DNA from: an uncultured Ruminococcus sp.
GTDB lineage: Bacteria > Bacillota > Clostridia > Oscillospirales > Ruminococcaceae
Assembly (NCBI GenBank): GCA_900543145.1
Contig: UQPZ01000007.1
Span: forward strand, 1-64,000
Reading direction: 5' to 3'
DNA: 64,000 nucleotides
The first letter of the stretch is position 1. Every line of letters begins with the position of its first letter. Below the pieces are notes generated by a model. That model was not told the origin of the DNA. It was given only the letters and a program-made list of their open reading frames with translations, and made no database searches. Shown here in pieces: positions 17,328 to 25,267 of the stretch. A program made the position numbers and the translations under genes.

Positions 17328-18197
17328 TTATCTGTTCATAAGCGCTTTTACTTCCTCAGAAGTAAAATGATAAGCCTTATCGCAGAAATGACACTTTACC
17401 TCTGTAATCTCATCATGCGAAAGCTCTTCAAGCTGTTCCCTGCCCAAAGAGACCAATGCCCGCTCTACTCTTTCCCTTGAGCAGTCGCAGATATAATCGA
17501 CCTTGAAGTCGTCAAGCACATTAGGCTCAAGCCCCTCAAGCGCCTTCATAGCTATATCCTCTGCGGATAGACCGTCCGATAACATAGAAGTTACCGACTT
17601 CATTGACCGTATATTCTTTTCGATCATATCCGCCGCCTCATCAGGTGCAAACGGAAGCAGCTGTATCAGAAAACCTCCTGCCTGAGCGCAGGTAAGATCC
17701 GGATTTACAAGTACCCCCAAAGCGCATACGCTTGGGACCTGTTCGCTGACTGCAAGATAACTTGTAATGTCCTCGGCGATCTCTCCGGATACTATCGGTA
17801 TCTGACCCGAATACGGCTCTTTAAGTCCAAGATCCTTTATAACGCTTAATGTTCCGTCCGTTCCGACCGCTCCTCCTACGTCCAGCTTACCGACGCTGTT
17901 GAGCGGAATTTCAACTATCGGGTTCTGTATATAGGACTTAACGTTGCCGAAGCTGTCCGAAACTGCAATAAGCGTTCCCGCAGGTCCTCCTCCCGCAATC
18001 CTAAGGGTAATGGAATCGTCCTTTCCTTTAAGACCGAAACCTAGAAGCGAAGCTCCCAGCGTAAGTCTGCCCAGCGCCGCGGTACATACCGCAGAGGTCT
18101 TATGTATCTGTTCAATACGAGCGACAATATCTCTGCCGTCAATGGCGCTGCATACAACCGAAGCGTCCTTACTGATAACTCTTACTATTCTTCCCAT
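17328..18197 (-). CDS. hslO: Hsp33 redox-regulated chaperone
   Basis: A 289-residue protein with the Hsp33 fold. The C-terminal zinc switch has Cys237 and Cys239 (ICDCSRE) and Cys269 and Cys272 (KCHFCDKAY), the complete CxC...CxxC set that releases zinc when oxidised. In Hsp33, oxidation plus unfolding turns on the holdase. The N-domain shows LGRLTLGASLLGFGLKG and GGGPAGTLIAVSDSFGNVKSY. Its start has AAAGGAG upstream. It follows the methyltransferase by 60 bases on the same strand and ends at a shared terminator. Confidence 0.96.
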   Translation of the reverse strand: MGRIVRVISKDASVVCSAIDGRDIVARIEQIHKTSAVCTAALGRLTLGASLLGFGLKGKDDSITLRIAGGGPAGTLIAVSDSFGNVKSYIQNPIVEIPLNSVGKLDVGGAVGTDGTLSVIKDLGLKEPYSGQIPIVSGEIAEDITSYLAVSEQVPSVCALGVLVNPDLTCAQAGGFLIQLLPFAPDEAADMIEKNIRSMKSVTSMLSDGLSAEDIAMKALEGLEPNVLDDFKVDYICDCSRERVERALVSLGREQLEELSHDEITEVKCHFCDKAYHFTSEEVKALMNR

Positions 18198-18257
18198 TTA
18201 TACGAATGTACTCCTTTCAGACTTTTTAATACCTTCCGCCTCTGCCGGCATACTGCT

Positions 18258-19010
18258 TCAGCTGTTTATTTTCCTGACAACGTAAACGATCCTCTCCGAA
18301 TCTTCAGCAGGAGGAGCGTCGGTATAGCCGTCGTATTCCCCAAGTACCTCAAAGCCTGCTTTATTAAGGCACTGACGTAGAAGCTCACGAGAATAGGCCT
18401 GCTCCGCAAAGCTTTCCTGATAACGGTCATAGCCGCCCTGTCCGTTTCTTTCAAAAAAGTCTAAATATATATCAACAGAACTGTCCTCAGCATTATATTC
18501 ATTCTGCCATACGCAGAAAAGTCCGTCAAGATCATAGACGAAAGCATTATTTGAAAGCACTTCCCTATGCTTATAAACTGTATTTACGTCAAAAATAAAC
18601 AAGCCGTCCGGATATGCAAAAAGAGAAACTCTTTCAAAGACTTTCATTACAGCTTCTATATCCGTCAGATGATTTATACTGTCAAGAGTGCATACGGTAA
18701 CGTCGACAGTTCCGTACATATCAAGCTTTGTCATATCCTGACAAAGATACTGGATCGGCAGACCGCTGTCGTATTTCTTGTCAAGCGCTGCGTTAAGCAT
18801 TTGCTCGGAGCTGTCAATGCCTATAACGTCATAACCCATTTTTGCAAACCGTTCGCACAGTGAACCTGTTCCGCAGGCTATATCCAGCAGTATATTTTTC
18901 CTGCCGCCGAAGCGTTCCACATACCTGTCCACAGCCGCAGCGATTTTATCATACTCAACATTATCTGTCAGCCTGTCGTAAAACCAGGCAAACTTGCCGT
19001 ACCCGCTCAT
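18258..19010 (-). CDS. Class I SAM-dependent methyltransferase
   Basis: A 250-residue protein with the Rossmann SAM motifs LLDIACGTGSLCERFAKMG (motif I), VIGIDSSEQML (motif II acid) and DVTVCTLDSINHL (motif IV). This group, related to YqeM/CmoA-like methyltransferases, has no assigned substrate here. Its ATG overlaps the stop of the YerC-like regulator (TAATG), so translation is probably coupled. The order regulator-methyltransferase-hslO suggests one operon. Confidence 0.85.
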   Translation of the reverse strand: MSGYGKFAWFYDRLTDNVEYDKIAAAVDRYVERFGGRKNILLDIACGTGSLCERFAKMGYDVIGIDSSEQMLNAALDKKYDSGLPIQYLCQDMTKLDMYGTVDVTVCTLDSINHLTDIEAVMKVFERVSLFAYPDGLFIFDVNTVYKHREVLSNNAFVYDLDGLFCVWQNEYNAEDSSVDIYLDFFERNGQGGYDRYQESFAEQAYSRELLRQCLNKAGFEVLGEYDGYTDAPPAEDSERIVYVVRKINS

Positions 19011-19321
19011 TAACCGTTGTCCTTATCCTTTTTTTCCTTCAGCCTATCGAATACGATACTGTATCCGCCGCTTCCGTCATAGGAAATTGAACGGTTTACT
19101 CGGCTGATAGTAGCGGTAGACGCTCCCGTTTCCGAAACTATATCGCTGTAAACATGATTTTCAGTCAGCAGCTTCGCTACCTGAAAGCGCTGGGATAAAG
19201 CCTTCAGTTCGGGAACAGTGCAGAGGTCTTTGAAAAAAGCCCTGCAATCCTCAATAGTCTGCAAACAGAGAACCGCTTCAAAAAGATCGTCAAGATTTTT
19301 TATTTCCTTTTTTTCCATCAT
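19010..19321 (-). CDS. YerC/YecD family TrpR-like regulator
   Basis: About 103 residues. LFEAVLCLQTIEDCRAFFKDLCTVPELKALSQRFQVAKLL is the helical start, and SDIVSETGASTATISRVNRSI is the helix-turn-helix of the TrpR/YerC superfamily. I chose the start at MMEKKEI near 19321 because homologues begin there; in-frame ATGs further upstream add basic residues not seen in the family. The ligand is unknown. An unusual nested inverted repeat lies 95-170 bases upstream and could be its own operator. Confidence 0.85.
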   Translation of the reverse strand: MMEKKEIKNLDDLFEAVLCLQTIEDCRAFFKDLCTVPELKALSQRFQVAKLLTENHVYSDIVSETGASTATISRVNRSISYDGSGGYSIVFDRLKEKKDKDNG

Positions 19322-19415
19322 AATAACGCCCGTCCGCAAATTCATATATATAAATATGAAATAGCGTACACAGACCCGCCTCCTCTTACTGTTTATTGTA
19401 CTTCTCAGCAAAAAG

Positions 19416-19490
19416 CCCTTTACTTATCATAGTGTAAAGTGCTAAACTACCTAATGCTATTTTAGCACATCACATAATAAAAGTAAAGGG
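19416..19490. repeat. Nested inverted repeats between engB and the YerC-like gene
   Basis: Outer arms CCCTTTACTT (19416-19425) and AAGTAAAGGG (19481-19490) are perfectly complementary. Inside lie GTGCTAAA (19439-19446) with TTTAGCAC (19461-19468), and the small palindrome TGCTATTTTAGCA (19455-19467). On the minus strand a T-run follows the outer stem, so it may end engB transcription; the inner dyads resemble operators. Confidence 0.6.
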
Positions 19491-19503
19491 GTTTTAATAA
19501 TTT

Positions 19504-20196
19504 TTATTTATTTCTTTTTCTCGGAGTAAGAAAGCCTGAGCCGATATCCGAACTGCGGTCATCTTGCGGCTCTTCTTTAAAGTCTTCTTCTAAGCTGTCT
19601 GACGGTATGCCGGCCTCCGCGACCTCCTCTATTATTTCCCTGAGCCTTTCAACGCCCTCTCCGGTAACAGCTGAAAACTCAACGCACACTATATCCTCAA
19701 AGCACGGTATCTCTTTTGCAAATTCAGCCATACGGGCTTTTCTTGCAGACGGTTTAAGCTTATCGGCTTTCGTGAAAACTATTGCAAACGGCATTTCATT
19801 TTCGATCATAAAATCTATCATCTGCAAATCATCGGCAGTAGGCGAATGACGCATATCTATAAGCTGAAAAACAAGCTCAATATACCTTTCGGGACTTGCA
19901 AGATAGCCGCCTATAAGCTCGCTCCATTCCCGCTTTAGGTTTTTGGCCGTTTTCGCATAACCATATCCGGGAAGATCCGCAAGATAAATATTCTCCAGCG
20001 AGAAAAAATTGATCGTTACGGTTTTGCCGGGAACAGAGCTTACCCTTGCAAGTGATTTTCGGTTAAGAAGCTTATTTATCAGCGACGATTTACCGACGTT
20101 TGATCTGCCGGAAAAGGCAATTTCGATCCTGTCAGGCTTCGGCATCTGCGATAAGCTTCCGAATGACGTAAAAAACTCCGCTTTATTAAAATTCAT
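19504..20196 (-). CDS. engB: Ribosome-biogenesis GTPase EngB/YsxC
   Basis: A 230-residue GTPase. G1 FSGRSNVGKSSLINKLL, G2 within SSVPGKTVTINFF, G3 DLPGYGYAK, G4 TKADK and G5 EFSAVTGEG are all present. It is needed for assembly of the large ribosomal subunit. The C-terminal tail after about residue 200 is acidic and then basic (EEDFKEEPQDD... TPRKRNK) and longer than in Bacillus. It starts seven bases after lon stops, the conserved lon-engB pair of Firmicutes. Confidence 0.95.
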   Translation of the reverse strand: MNFNKAEFFTSFGSLSQMPKPDRIEIAFSGRSNVGKSSLINKLLNRKSLARVSSVPGKTVTINFFSLENIYLADLPGYGYAKTAKNLKREWSELIGGYLASPERYIELVFQLIDMRHSPTADDLQMIDFMIENEMPFAIVFTKADKLKPSARKARMAEFAKEIPCFEDIVCVEFSAVTGEGVERLREIIEEVAEAGIPSDSLEEDFKEEPQDDRSSDIGSGFLTPRKRNK

Positions 20197-20203
20197 ATGT
20201 CAC

Positions 20204-22642
20204 CTATTTCTGCACTGCCGCTTTACTTGCCCTGCGAACAGGCTTTTTTACTATTTCATAGGTTATGTCCTCGGGATTCGGTTTCCTGACCAGTGCGGCG
20301 TCAAGAACGTCTTGTATCTTTTCTGCGAAAATAAATTCAAGTCCAAGCTTTACCGTATCGTCGATCTCGTCAAGATCGCCCATATTTTCCTTGGGAACTA
20401 TTACTGTCTTTACTCCCGCCTTATATGCCGCCATTGTTTTTTCACGAAGCCCCCCTATAGGAAGTACATTTCCTCTTAGGGTAATTTCGCCTGTCATTGC
20501 TACGTCCGAACGCACCGGAATACCGCTTAGCGCAGAAACCAACGCAGTAGTCATAGTTACGCCGGCAGAAGGCCCGTCCTTTGGAACTGCCCCTTCTGGA
20601 GCATGAATATGCAGATCGTTTTTCTCATAGAAATCGGAAGAAATTTTATATTTGTCTGCAATACTTCGGACAAGGCTTACTGCAATTTTAGCCGATTCCT
20701 TCATTACGTCTCCCAGCGAGCCTGTAAGCTCAATCTTGCCCTTGCCGTCAAGTACAAGAACTTCCAGAGGCATAATAACTCCGCCGACAGATGTCCATGC
20801 CAGACCGTTTACGCAGCCAACCTGATCTTCCTTTGAAACAAGCTCCGGCAGATACTTTTTATGACCTAGATATGCTTCGAGATCTGCGTCCTTAAAGGTT
20901 ACCTTTACAGCTCCCTCCTCGACTATCTCCTTTGCCGCCTTTCTGCAAAGAGAGCCTACGGCCCTTTCAAGCTTACGAACCCCCGCTTCTCTTGTATAGC
21001 CGTCTATAAGCGCATAGATACCGTCGTTTGTAATACGCATCTGCGACGCTTTCAGTCCGTTTTTGGCAAGCTGCTTTGGGATCAGATGCTTCTTTGCAAT
21101 ATTAAACTTTTCCTCTCTGGTATAGCTTGAAAGCTCAATGACCTCCATTCTGTCAAGCAGCGGCGGCTGGATAGTTTCAAGCGTATTGGCTGTAGTTACA
21201 AAAAGCACGTCGCTCAGATCAAACGGAAGCTCTATATAATGATCCCGGAACGAGAAGTTCTGCTCGGAATCAAGCACCTCAAGCATAGCTGATGACGGAT
21301 CTCCTCTGAAATCATTGCTCATTTTATCAATTTCGTCAAGCAGTATTACAGGATTCTTTGTACCTGCCTGTTTGATCGCATTTATTATACGTCCTGGCAT
21401 AGCGCCGACATAAGTCTTTCTGTGGCCTCTTATATCGCTTTCGTCCTTTACTCCTCCGAGTGAAACACGGACATACTTACGGTTCAAAGCTCTTGCTATA
21501 GATTTTCCGATAGAGGTCTTTCCGACTCCCGGAGGGCCGACAAGACAAATTATCTGACCCTTTATACCTGGTGTAAGAGATCTTACGGCAAGATTTTCAA
21601 GTATTCTTTCCTTTACTCTCTTCATTCCGTAATGATCCTTGTCCAGAATCTGCTGCGCCTTTTTTATATTTGTCTGATTCTTGGAATATTTATTCCAGGG
21701 CAGAGAAATGCAGGTATCGAGATAGCCTCTTATCACAACCGCCTCCTGCGAGCCTGAAGCCATTCTTGACAGCCTTCTTACCTCGGAAAAAAGCTTTTCC
21801 TCTACCTCCTTGCCGGCATGAAGCTTATGTATTTTATCTATATAGTTCTGGATCTCATTTGCATCGCTGAAATCTTCTCCGTAGCCGCCTTCGCCAAGCT
21901 CGTTCTGAAGCGCCTTGATCTGCTCTCGGATATAGAATTCTCTTTGATTCTGTTCAATTGCGGCGTGGACCTGCTCATGGATCTCGGCTTCCAGCGTAAG
22001 CACGTCAATCTCTCTAGACAGAACTGACAGCAGAAACGCCGTTTTCTCACCTGCCGAGGGTATCTCCAATAGCTGCTGCTTATCGGTAAAAGGCAGAACT
22101 ATATTAAACGCTATAGCTTCAAAAAGCGACTTGGCGTCAGCCGCTCCCATAACCTGAGTATACAGCTCCTGCGGCATTCTCGGAAGAACTCTTGCATAAT
22201 CTGCAAAGACCTCCTTAAGCTCCCTGAAAAGCGCAGTAATTTCGTTATCGCTCAGAGTTTCACGGCTGTAATTAGCCATATCCCTGACCTCGGCTTCATA
22301 GCAGGCATCTGTGTCGATAAGCTCGACAAGCTTTGCTTTCTGCACGCCTTCCACCAGACATCTGTAAACTCCGTTGGGAGTTTTTACTATCTGTTTTACC
22401 TTTGCTACCGTTCCTATTTTATATACGTCGTTTTTCTCAGGACGTTCTGCATTTACATCCTTCTGTGCCACAAGGTAAACGTATCCGCCGCTTTGAAGCG
22501 CATTTTTCATTGCTTTTACCGAGCCTGCACGTCCTACGTCGAAATGCATTACCATATTAGGGAATACCACAAGTTCTCTTGTAGGTACGCAAGGATATAT
22601 CTGTACTCCTGAACTTTCCTTTATATTTATATTATCTTTCAT
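20204..22642 (-). CDS. lon: Endopeptidase La (Lon protease)
   Basis: An 812-residue ATP-dependent serine protease. The N-terminal substrate domain (1-about 200) begins after an unusual NIKESSGVQIYP start, the coiled coil spans about 200-300, the AAA+ module has GPPGVGKTSIGKS (Walker A) and VILLDEIDKM (Walker B), and the protease domain has the Ser-Lys dyad at Ser692 (KDGPSAGVTM) and Lys735 (LREKTMAAYKAG). It degrades damaged and regulatory proteins in the cytoplasm. RBS AGGAG precedes the ATG. It has its own promoter and is followed by engB. Confidence 0.97.
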   Translation of the reverse strand: MKDNINIKESSGVQIYPCVPTRELVVFPNMVMHFDVGRAGSVKAMKNALQSGGYVYLVAQKDVNAERPEKNDVYKIGTVAKVKQIVKTPNGVYRCLVEGVQKAKLVELIDTDACYEAEVRDMANYSRETLSDNEITALFRELKEVFADYARVLPRMPQELYTQVMGAADAKSLFEAIAFNIVLPFTDKQQLLEIPSAGEKTAFLLSVLSREIDVLTLEAEIHEQVHAAIEQNQREFYIREQIKALQNELGEGGYGEDFSDANEIQNYIDKIHKLHAGKEVEEKLFSEVRRLSRMASGSQEAVVIRGYLDTCISLPWNKYSKNQTNIKKAQQILDKDHYGMKRVKERILENLAVRSLTPGIKGQIICLVGPPGVGKTSIGKSIARALNRKYVRVSLGGVKDESDIRGHRKTYVGAMPGRIINAIKQAGTKNPVILLDEIDKMSNDFRGDPSSAMLEVLDSEQNFSFRDHYIELPFDLSDVLFVTTANTLETIQPPLLDRMEVIELSSYTREEKFNIAKKHLIPKQLAKNGLKASQMRITNDGIYALIDGYTREAGVRKLERAVGSLCRKAAKEIVEEGAVKVTFKDADLEAYLGHKKYLPELVSKEDQVGCVNGLAWTSVGGVIMPLEVLVLDGKGKIELTGSLGDVMKESAKIAVSLVRSIADKYKISSDFYEKNDLHIHAPEGAVPKDGPSAGVTMTTALVSALSGIPVRSDVAMTGEITLRGNVLPIGGLREKTMAAYKAGVKTVIVPKENMGDLDEIDDTVKLGLEFIFAEKIQDVLDAALVRKPNPEDITYEIVKKPVRRASKAAVQK

Positions 22643-22706
22643 AGCTGCTCCTATCTATATTTACAATAATCTACATTTTTTATATTCAACTTCCGATTTC
22701 AAATAT

Positions 22707-22735
22707 ATAATACCACATTTTATTAAACTTTGCAA
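22707..22735 (-). promoter_or_regulatory. lon promoter
   Basis: Minus strand TTGCAA (22735-22730), 17 bases, TATTAT (22712-22707). No CIRCE-type or CtsR-type repeat is obvious around it. Confidence 0.7.
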
Positions 22736-22792
22736 CCCCTAATGTATACTAAATTACTGTAAATTTACATTCCTGTTTATTACAAAACAAAA

Positions 22793-22818
22793 AGAGATAC
22801 CCATAAACGGATACCTCT
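22793..22818 (-). terminator. Terminator of the rpsF-ssb-rpsR operon
   Basis: AGAGGTATCC pairs with GGGTATCTCT on the minus strand, followed by TTTTTG. Confidence 0.8.
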
Positions 22819-22836
22819 CAGCTTTACAGTTAAAAT

Positions 22837-23073
22837 TTAATCTGCAACATACGGAAGAAGCGCCAGATGACGAGCTCTCTTAATTGCTGTAGTAAGCTCT
22901 CTCTGATGATATGCGCAAGTGCCTGTTACACGTCTTGGAAGAATCTTAGCTCTTTCAGTCATGCACTTTCTCAGCTTCGCAATATCCTTATAATCGATTT
23001 TTTCAGCTCTGTCTACACAGAACATACAAACCTTCTTACGACCTCTTTTAGCAGGTCTATTATTTCTTTCCAT
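22837..23073 (-). CDS. rpsR: 30S ribosomal protein S18
   Basis: A 78-residue basic protein with the S18 core DYKDIAKLRKCMTERAKILPRRVTGTCAYHQRELTTAIKRARHLALLPY. The N-terminus RKKVCMFCVDRAEKIDYKD carries a CxxC pair as in the zinc-type S18 versions, although a complete four-Cys set is not seen. It is the third gene of the conserved rpsF-ssb-rpsR operon, where S6 and S18 form a pair on 16S rRNA and SSB is co-expressed. Confidence 0.97.
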   Translation of the reverse strand: MERNNRPAKRGRKKVCMFCVDRAEKIDYKDIAKLRKCMTERAKILPRRVTGTCAYHQRELTTAIKRARHLALLPYVAD

Positions 23074-23109
23074 GATTAATCCTCCTTACTCAACATGATG
23101 ACTTTCAGA

Positions 23110-23640
23110 TCAGAAAGGTACTCCGTCGTCGCTTAATACCTCGAAATCATCAAGGTCGCCTATATTCAGTGCGTCATTGGCGGGCGCACTGCCGTAATTG
23201 TTATTCTGCGGCTGAGAATTGCCGGAATAATTACTATTCTGCTGATAATTATTATTCTGGTATCCTCCGTTGTTAGGATTCGAGCCGTAATTATTCTGAT
23301 AACCACCCTGACCCTGCTGCTTCGGTTCTCCTGTAAAGGACGTATTATCCACAAAAACCTCGGTAACATAATGTCTTGTGCCGTTTTTATCATCATAGGT
23401 ACGGGTCCTGAGCTGTCCTTCAACGGCTATCATTCTGCCTTTGGCAAAATACTTGCCGATAAATTCAGCACGCTGATTCCACGCTACGCAGTTAATAAAA
23501 TCCGTCTGCCTTTCTTCGCCGGGCTTAGTATAGCCTCTGTCTACAGCAATAGTAAAGGAAAGCACACTAGCTCCGCCCGGAGTCTGACGCACTTCAAGAT
23601 CCTGCGTGATTCTACCCATCAAAATAACTCTGTTAAGCAT
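23110..23640 (-). CDS. ssb: Single-stranded DNA-binding protein
   Basis: A 176-residue SSB. The OB fold occupies residues 1-105 (MLNRVILMGRITQDLEVRQT, DFINCVAWNQRAEFIGKYFAKGRMIAVEGQLRTR). The middle is a Gln/Asn/Gly/Tyr-rich low-complexity linker (GGYQNNYGSNPNNGGY). The tail ends in acidic DLDDFEVLSDDGVPF, the partner-binding tip, where Phe is terminal. It binds single-stranded DNA as a tetramer in replication and repair. Position between rpsF and rpsR is standard. Confidence 0.97.
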   Translation of the reverse strand: MLNRVILMGRITQDLEVRQTPGGASVLSFTIAVDRGYTKPGEERQTDFINCVAWNQRAEFIGKYFAKGRMIAVEGQLRTRTYDDKNGTRHYVTEVFVDNTSFTGEPKQQGQGGYQNNYGSNPNNGGYQNNNYQQNSNYSGNSQPQNNNYGSAPANDALNIGDLDDFEVLSDDGVPF

Positions 23641-23665
23641 AACTTTTCCCTCTTTTCAATCGGCC

Positions 23666-23956
23666 TTACTTTACTGTGATCAGAAAACGGATAACTCCGT
23701 CTGTGATCTTGAGAACACGCTCAAGCTCAGCAGGGAAAGATGTTTCGCTTGTGAAATTCCACAATACATAATTTCCTTCTGTTTCGTAGTTAATAGCATA
23801 AGCCAATTTACGCTTGCCCCAGTCGTTCATTTCAACATTGGTCGCATTCGCCTCGATCATCTCGTTGAACTTAGCGGTAAGATCCTTTACAGCATCCTCA
23901 CCGGCCTTTGAGCTGAAAACAACAACAGCCTCGTAAGTTTCATTAATCTTTGCCAT
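23666..23956 (-). CDS. rpsF: 30S ribosomal protein S6
   Basis: About 96 residues: MAKINETYEAVVVFSSKAGEDAV, then ATNVEMNDWGKRKLAYAINYETEGNYVLWNF, the S6 fold that binds S18. I chose ATG 23956 because AGGAGG lies eight bases upstream; an in-frame ATG nine bases earlier sits too close to that site. It is the first gene of the operon and is read from a consensus promoter. Confidence 0.97.
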   Translation of the reverse strand: MAKINETYEAVVVFSSKAGEDAVKDLTAKFNEMIEANATNVEMNDWGKRKLAYAINYETEGNYVLWNFTSETSFPAELERVLKITDGVIRFLITVK

Positions 23957-24016
23957 TACTTGCACCTCCTTCTGGATTTCGCCTGTATATATAATACAAG
24001 CAAGGATAACTTAATT

Positions 24017-24045
24017 ATTATAACACAGTCCGCGAAAACTGTCAA
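24017..24045 (-). promoter_or_regulatory. rpsF operon promoter (perfect consensus)
   Basis: Minus strand TTGACA (24045-24040), 17 bases, TATAAT (24022-24017). Both boxes match the sigma-A consensus exactly, as expected for a ribosomal operon. Confidence 0.92.
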
Positions 24046-24083
24046 TTAGATACGCAGACTGTAAATATTAATATTTTGTAAAT

Positions 24084-25088
24084 TTACGCAAGCAGCTTAT
24101 TTGCTATAAATACCACCAATATATTAAGAGTCATAAATACCAACAGCGACATGATCAGCGCCGCAAAGGAGGTTCCTCCCTTAGACGCTATTCGTTCCTT
24201 AACAGAACTTTCATCACCCGATTCCGAGTATACTGAACGGATCGAAAGTATATCCCGTCTGGCAGTTTTATAGTACCAGTAGTTGGCAAACATCGCAGGC
24301 ACAACTCTTACTGCCATAGAAAGCACATACGCAAGATTCAGAATTGTACCGAATGCGTCGCTGTTCAGGTTCATGCCTGCTGAAATAACGTCGATACCCA
24401 TAAATCCCGACTGGAACGAATACAAAAGATTCGGTATTCCGGTAAGGATCGTAAGAAACATAAAAAGCGCCCCGATAAGCGGCATTTTTCTGTAAAAGAA
24501 ATAAAACTGAGGAAACAGCAGAGCGCCGAGATTAAGACTTGACTTTCCTCCGAATTTTCCGAAACGTATAAAATTGGAGAGCATTACGACAGGATTCTTT
24601 CCGACATATTTTGCATAGTCCCCAAGCTTTACCCCGTCTATATCTGAATCCTGATCAAAGGTCATCTGCTGACCGGCTCCGAAAGGAGGCATACCCTGAT
24701 AAAAACCGCGTCCGGCATTATTCTGATTCCCCTGAAAACCTGAGTTATGAGAATTTTCGTGAGGAGTGTTAAAGGGACGCGCCTCGCCGGAATTGACCGT
24801 AAGAGGCATACCGCACTTTTTACAGAAAAGTCCGTCCGGAGGATTTGTTTCTCCGCACCTTACGCACCTTACGGGCTTATTTTCAGTATTAGCCGACCCG
24901 GTATCCGAATCATAATGCGGCTGCCACGACTCTCCCTTTTCATGAAGCTCAGTATTAATGCACTGACCTTCCTTTTCATAACAAACACGGTGATACGGAG
25001 TTCCGCATTCAGGACAGACAACTACATCTTCGCCCTCCCTGAATATCTCACCGCAGCTGATACACTTTGTTCCGATATAATTTGCCAT
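24084..25088 (-). CDS. Zinc-ribbon/RING-like membrane protein, DUF2628-type
   Basis: About 334 residues. The N-terminal zinc module, CISCGEIFREGEDVVVCPECGTPYHRVCYEKEGQC, has the Cys/His spacing of the prokaryotic RING family. A second zinc ribbon (CVRCGETNPPDGLFCKKCG) follows at about 75-95, then a Gly/Asn/Phe-rich linker, and three to four membrane helices after about residue 190 with a DUF2628-like pattern (FPQFYFFYRKMPLIGALFMF). I chose ATG 25088 (MANYIG) because the first 30 codons upstream read as an unrelated hydrophobic stretch. Function unknown; a sensor or scaffold at the membrane is a guess. Confidence 0.75.
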   Translation of the reverse strand: MANYIGTKCISCGEIFREGEDVVVCPECGTPYHRVCYEKEGQCINTELHEKGESWQPHYDSDTGSANTENKPVRCVRCGETNPPDGLFCKKCGMPLTVNSGEARPFNTPHENSHNSGFQGNQNNAGRGFYQGMPPFGAGQQMTFDQDSDIDGVKLGDYAKYVGKNPVVMLSNFIRFGKFGGKSSLNLGALLFPQFYFFYRKMPLIGALFMFLTILTGIPNLLYSFQSGFMGIDVISAGMNLNSDAFGTILNLAYVLSMAVRVVPAMFANYWYYKTARRDILSIRSVYSESGDESSVKERIASKGGTSFAALIMSLLVFMTLNILVVFIANKLLA

Positions 25089-25206
25089 AGCGACGTTTCC
25101 TTTCCGACACTGCAACGATATGCTCAACCGTAATACTATTCTAAAATAAATTAGTATAATTATAACATACCTTTTCAAAAAAAGAAAGAGTTTTTACTAT
25201 TTTTTC

Positions 25207-25235
25207 TTTACTTTTTATAAAAAAGGCTTTATAAT
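25207..25235 (+). promoter_or_regulatory. prfB promoter
   Basis: TTTACT (25207-25212), 17 bases, TATAAT (25230-25235), followed by RBS AAGGAGA at 25254-25260. Confidence 0.8.
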
Positions 25236-25267
25236 ATATTATGACGATAAAATAAGGAGATTAATCT

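Noticed and set aside
22640..22790. CIRCE or CtsR heat-shock operator at lon
   Set aside because: No TTAGCACTC-N9-GAGTGCTAA or GGTCAAA-type repeat is present near the promoter.
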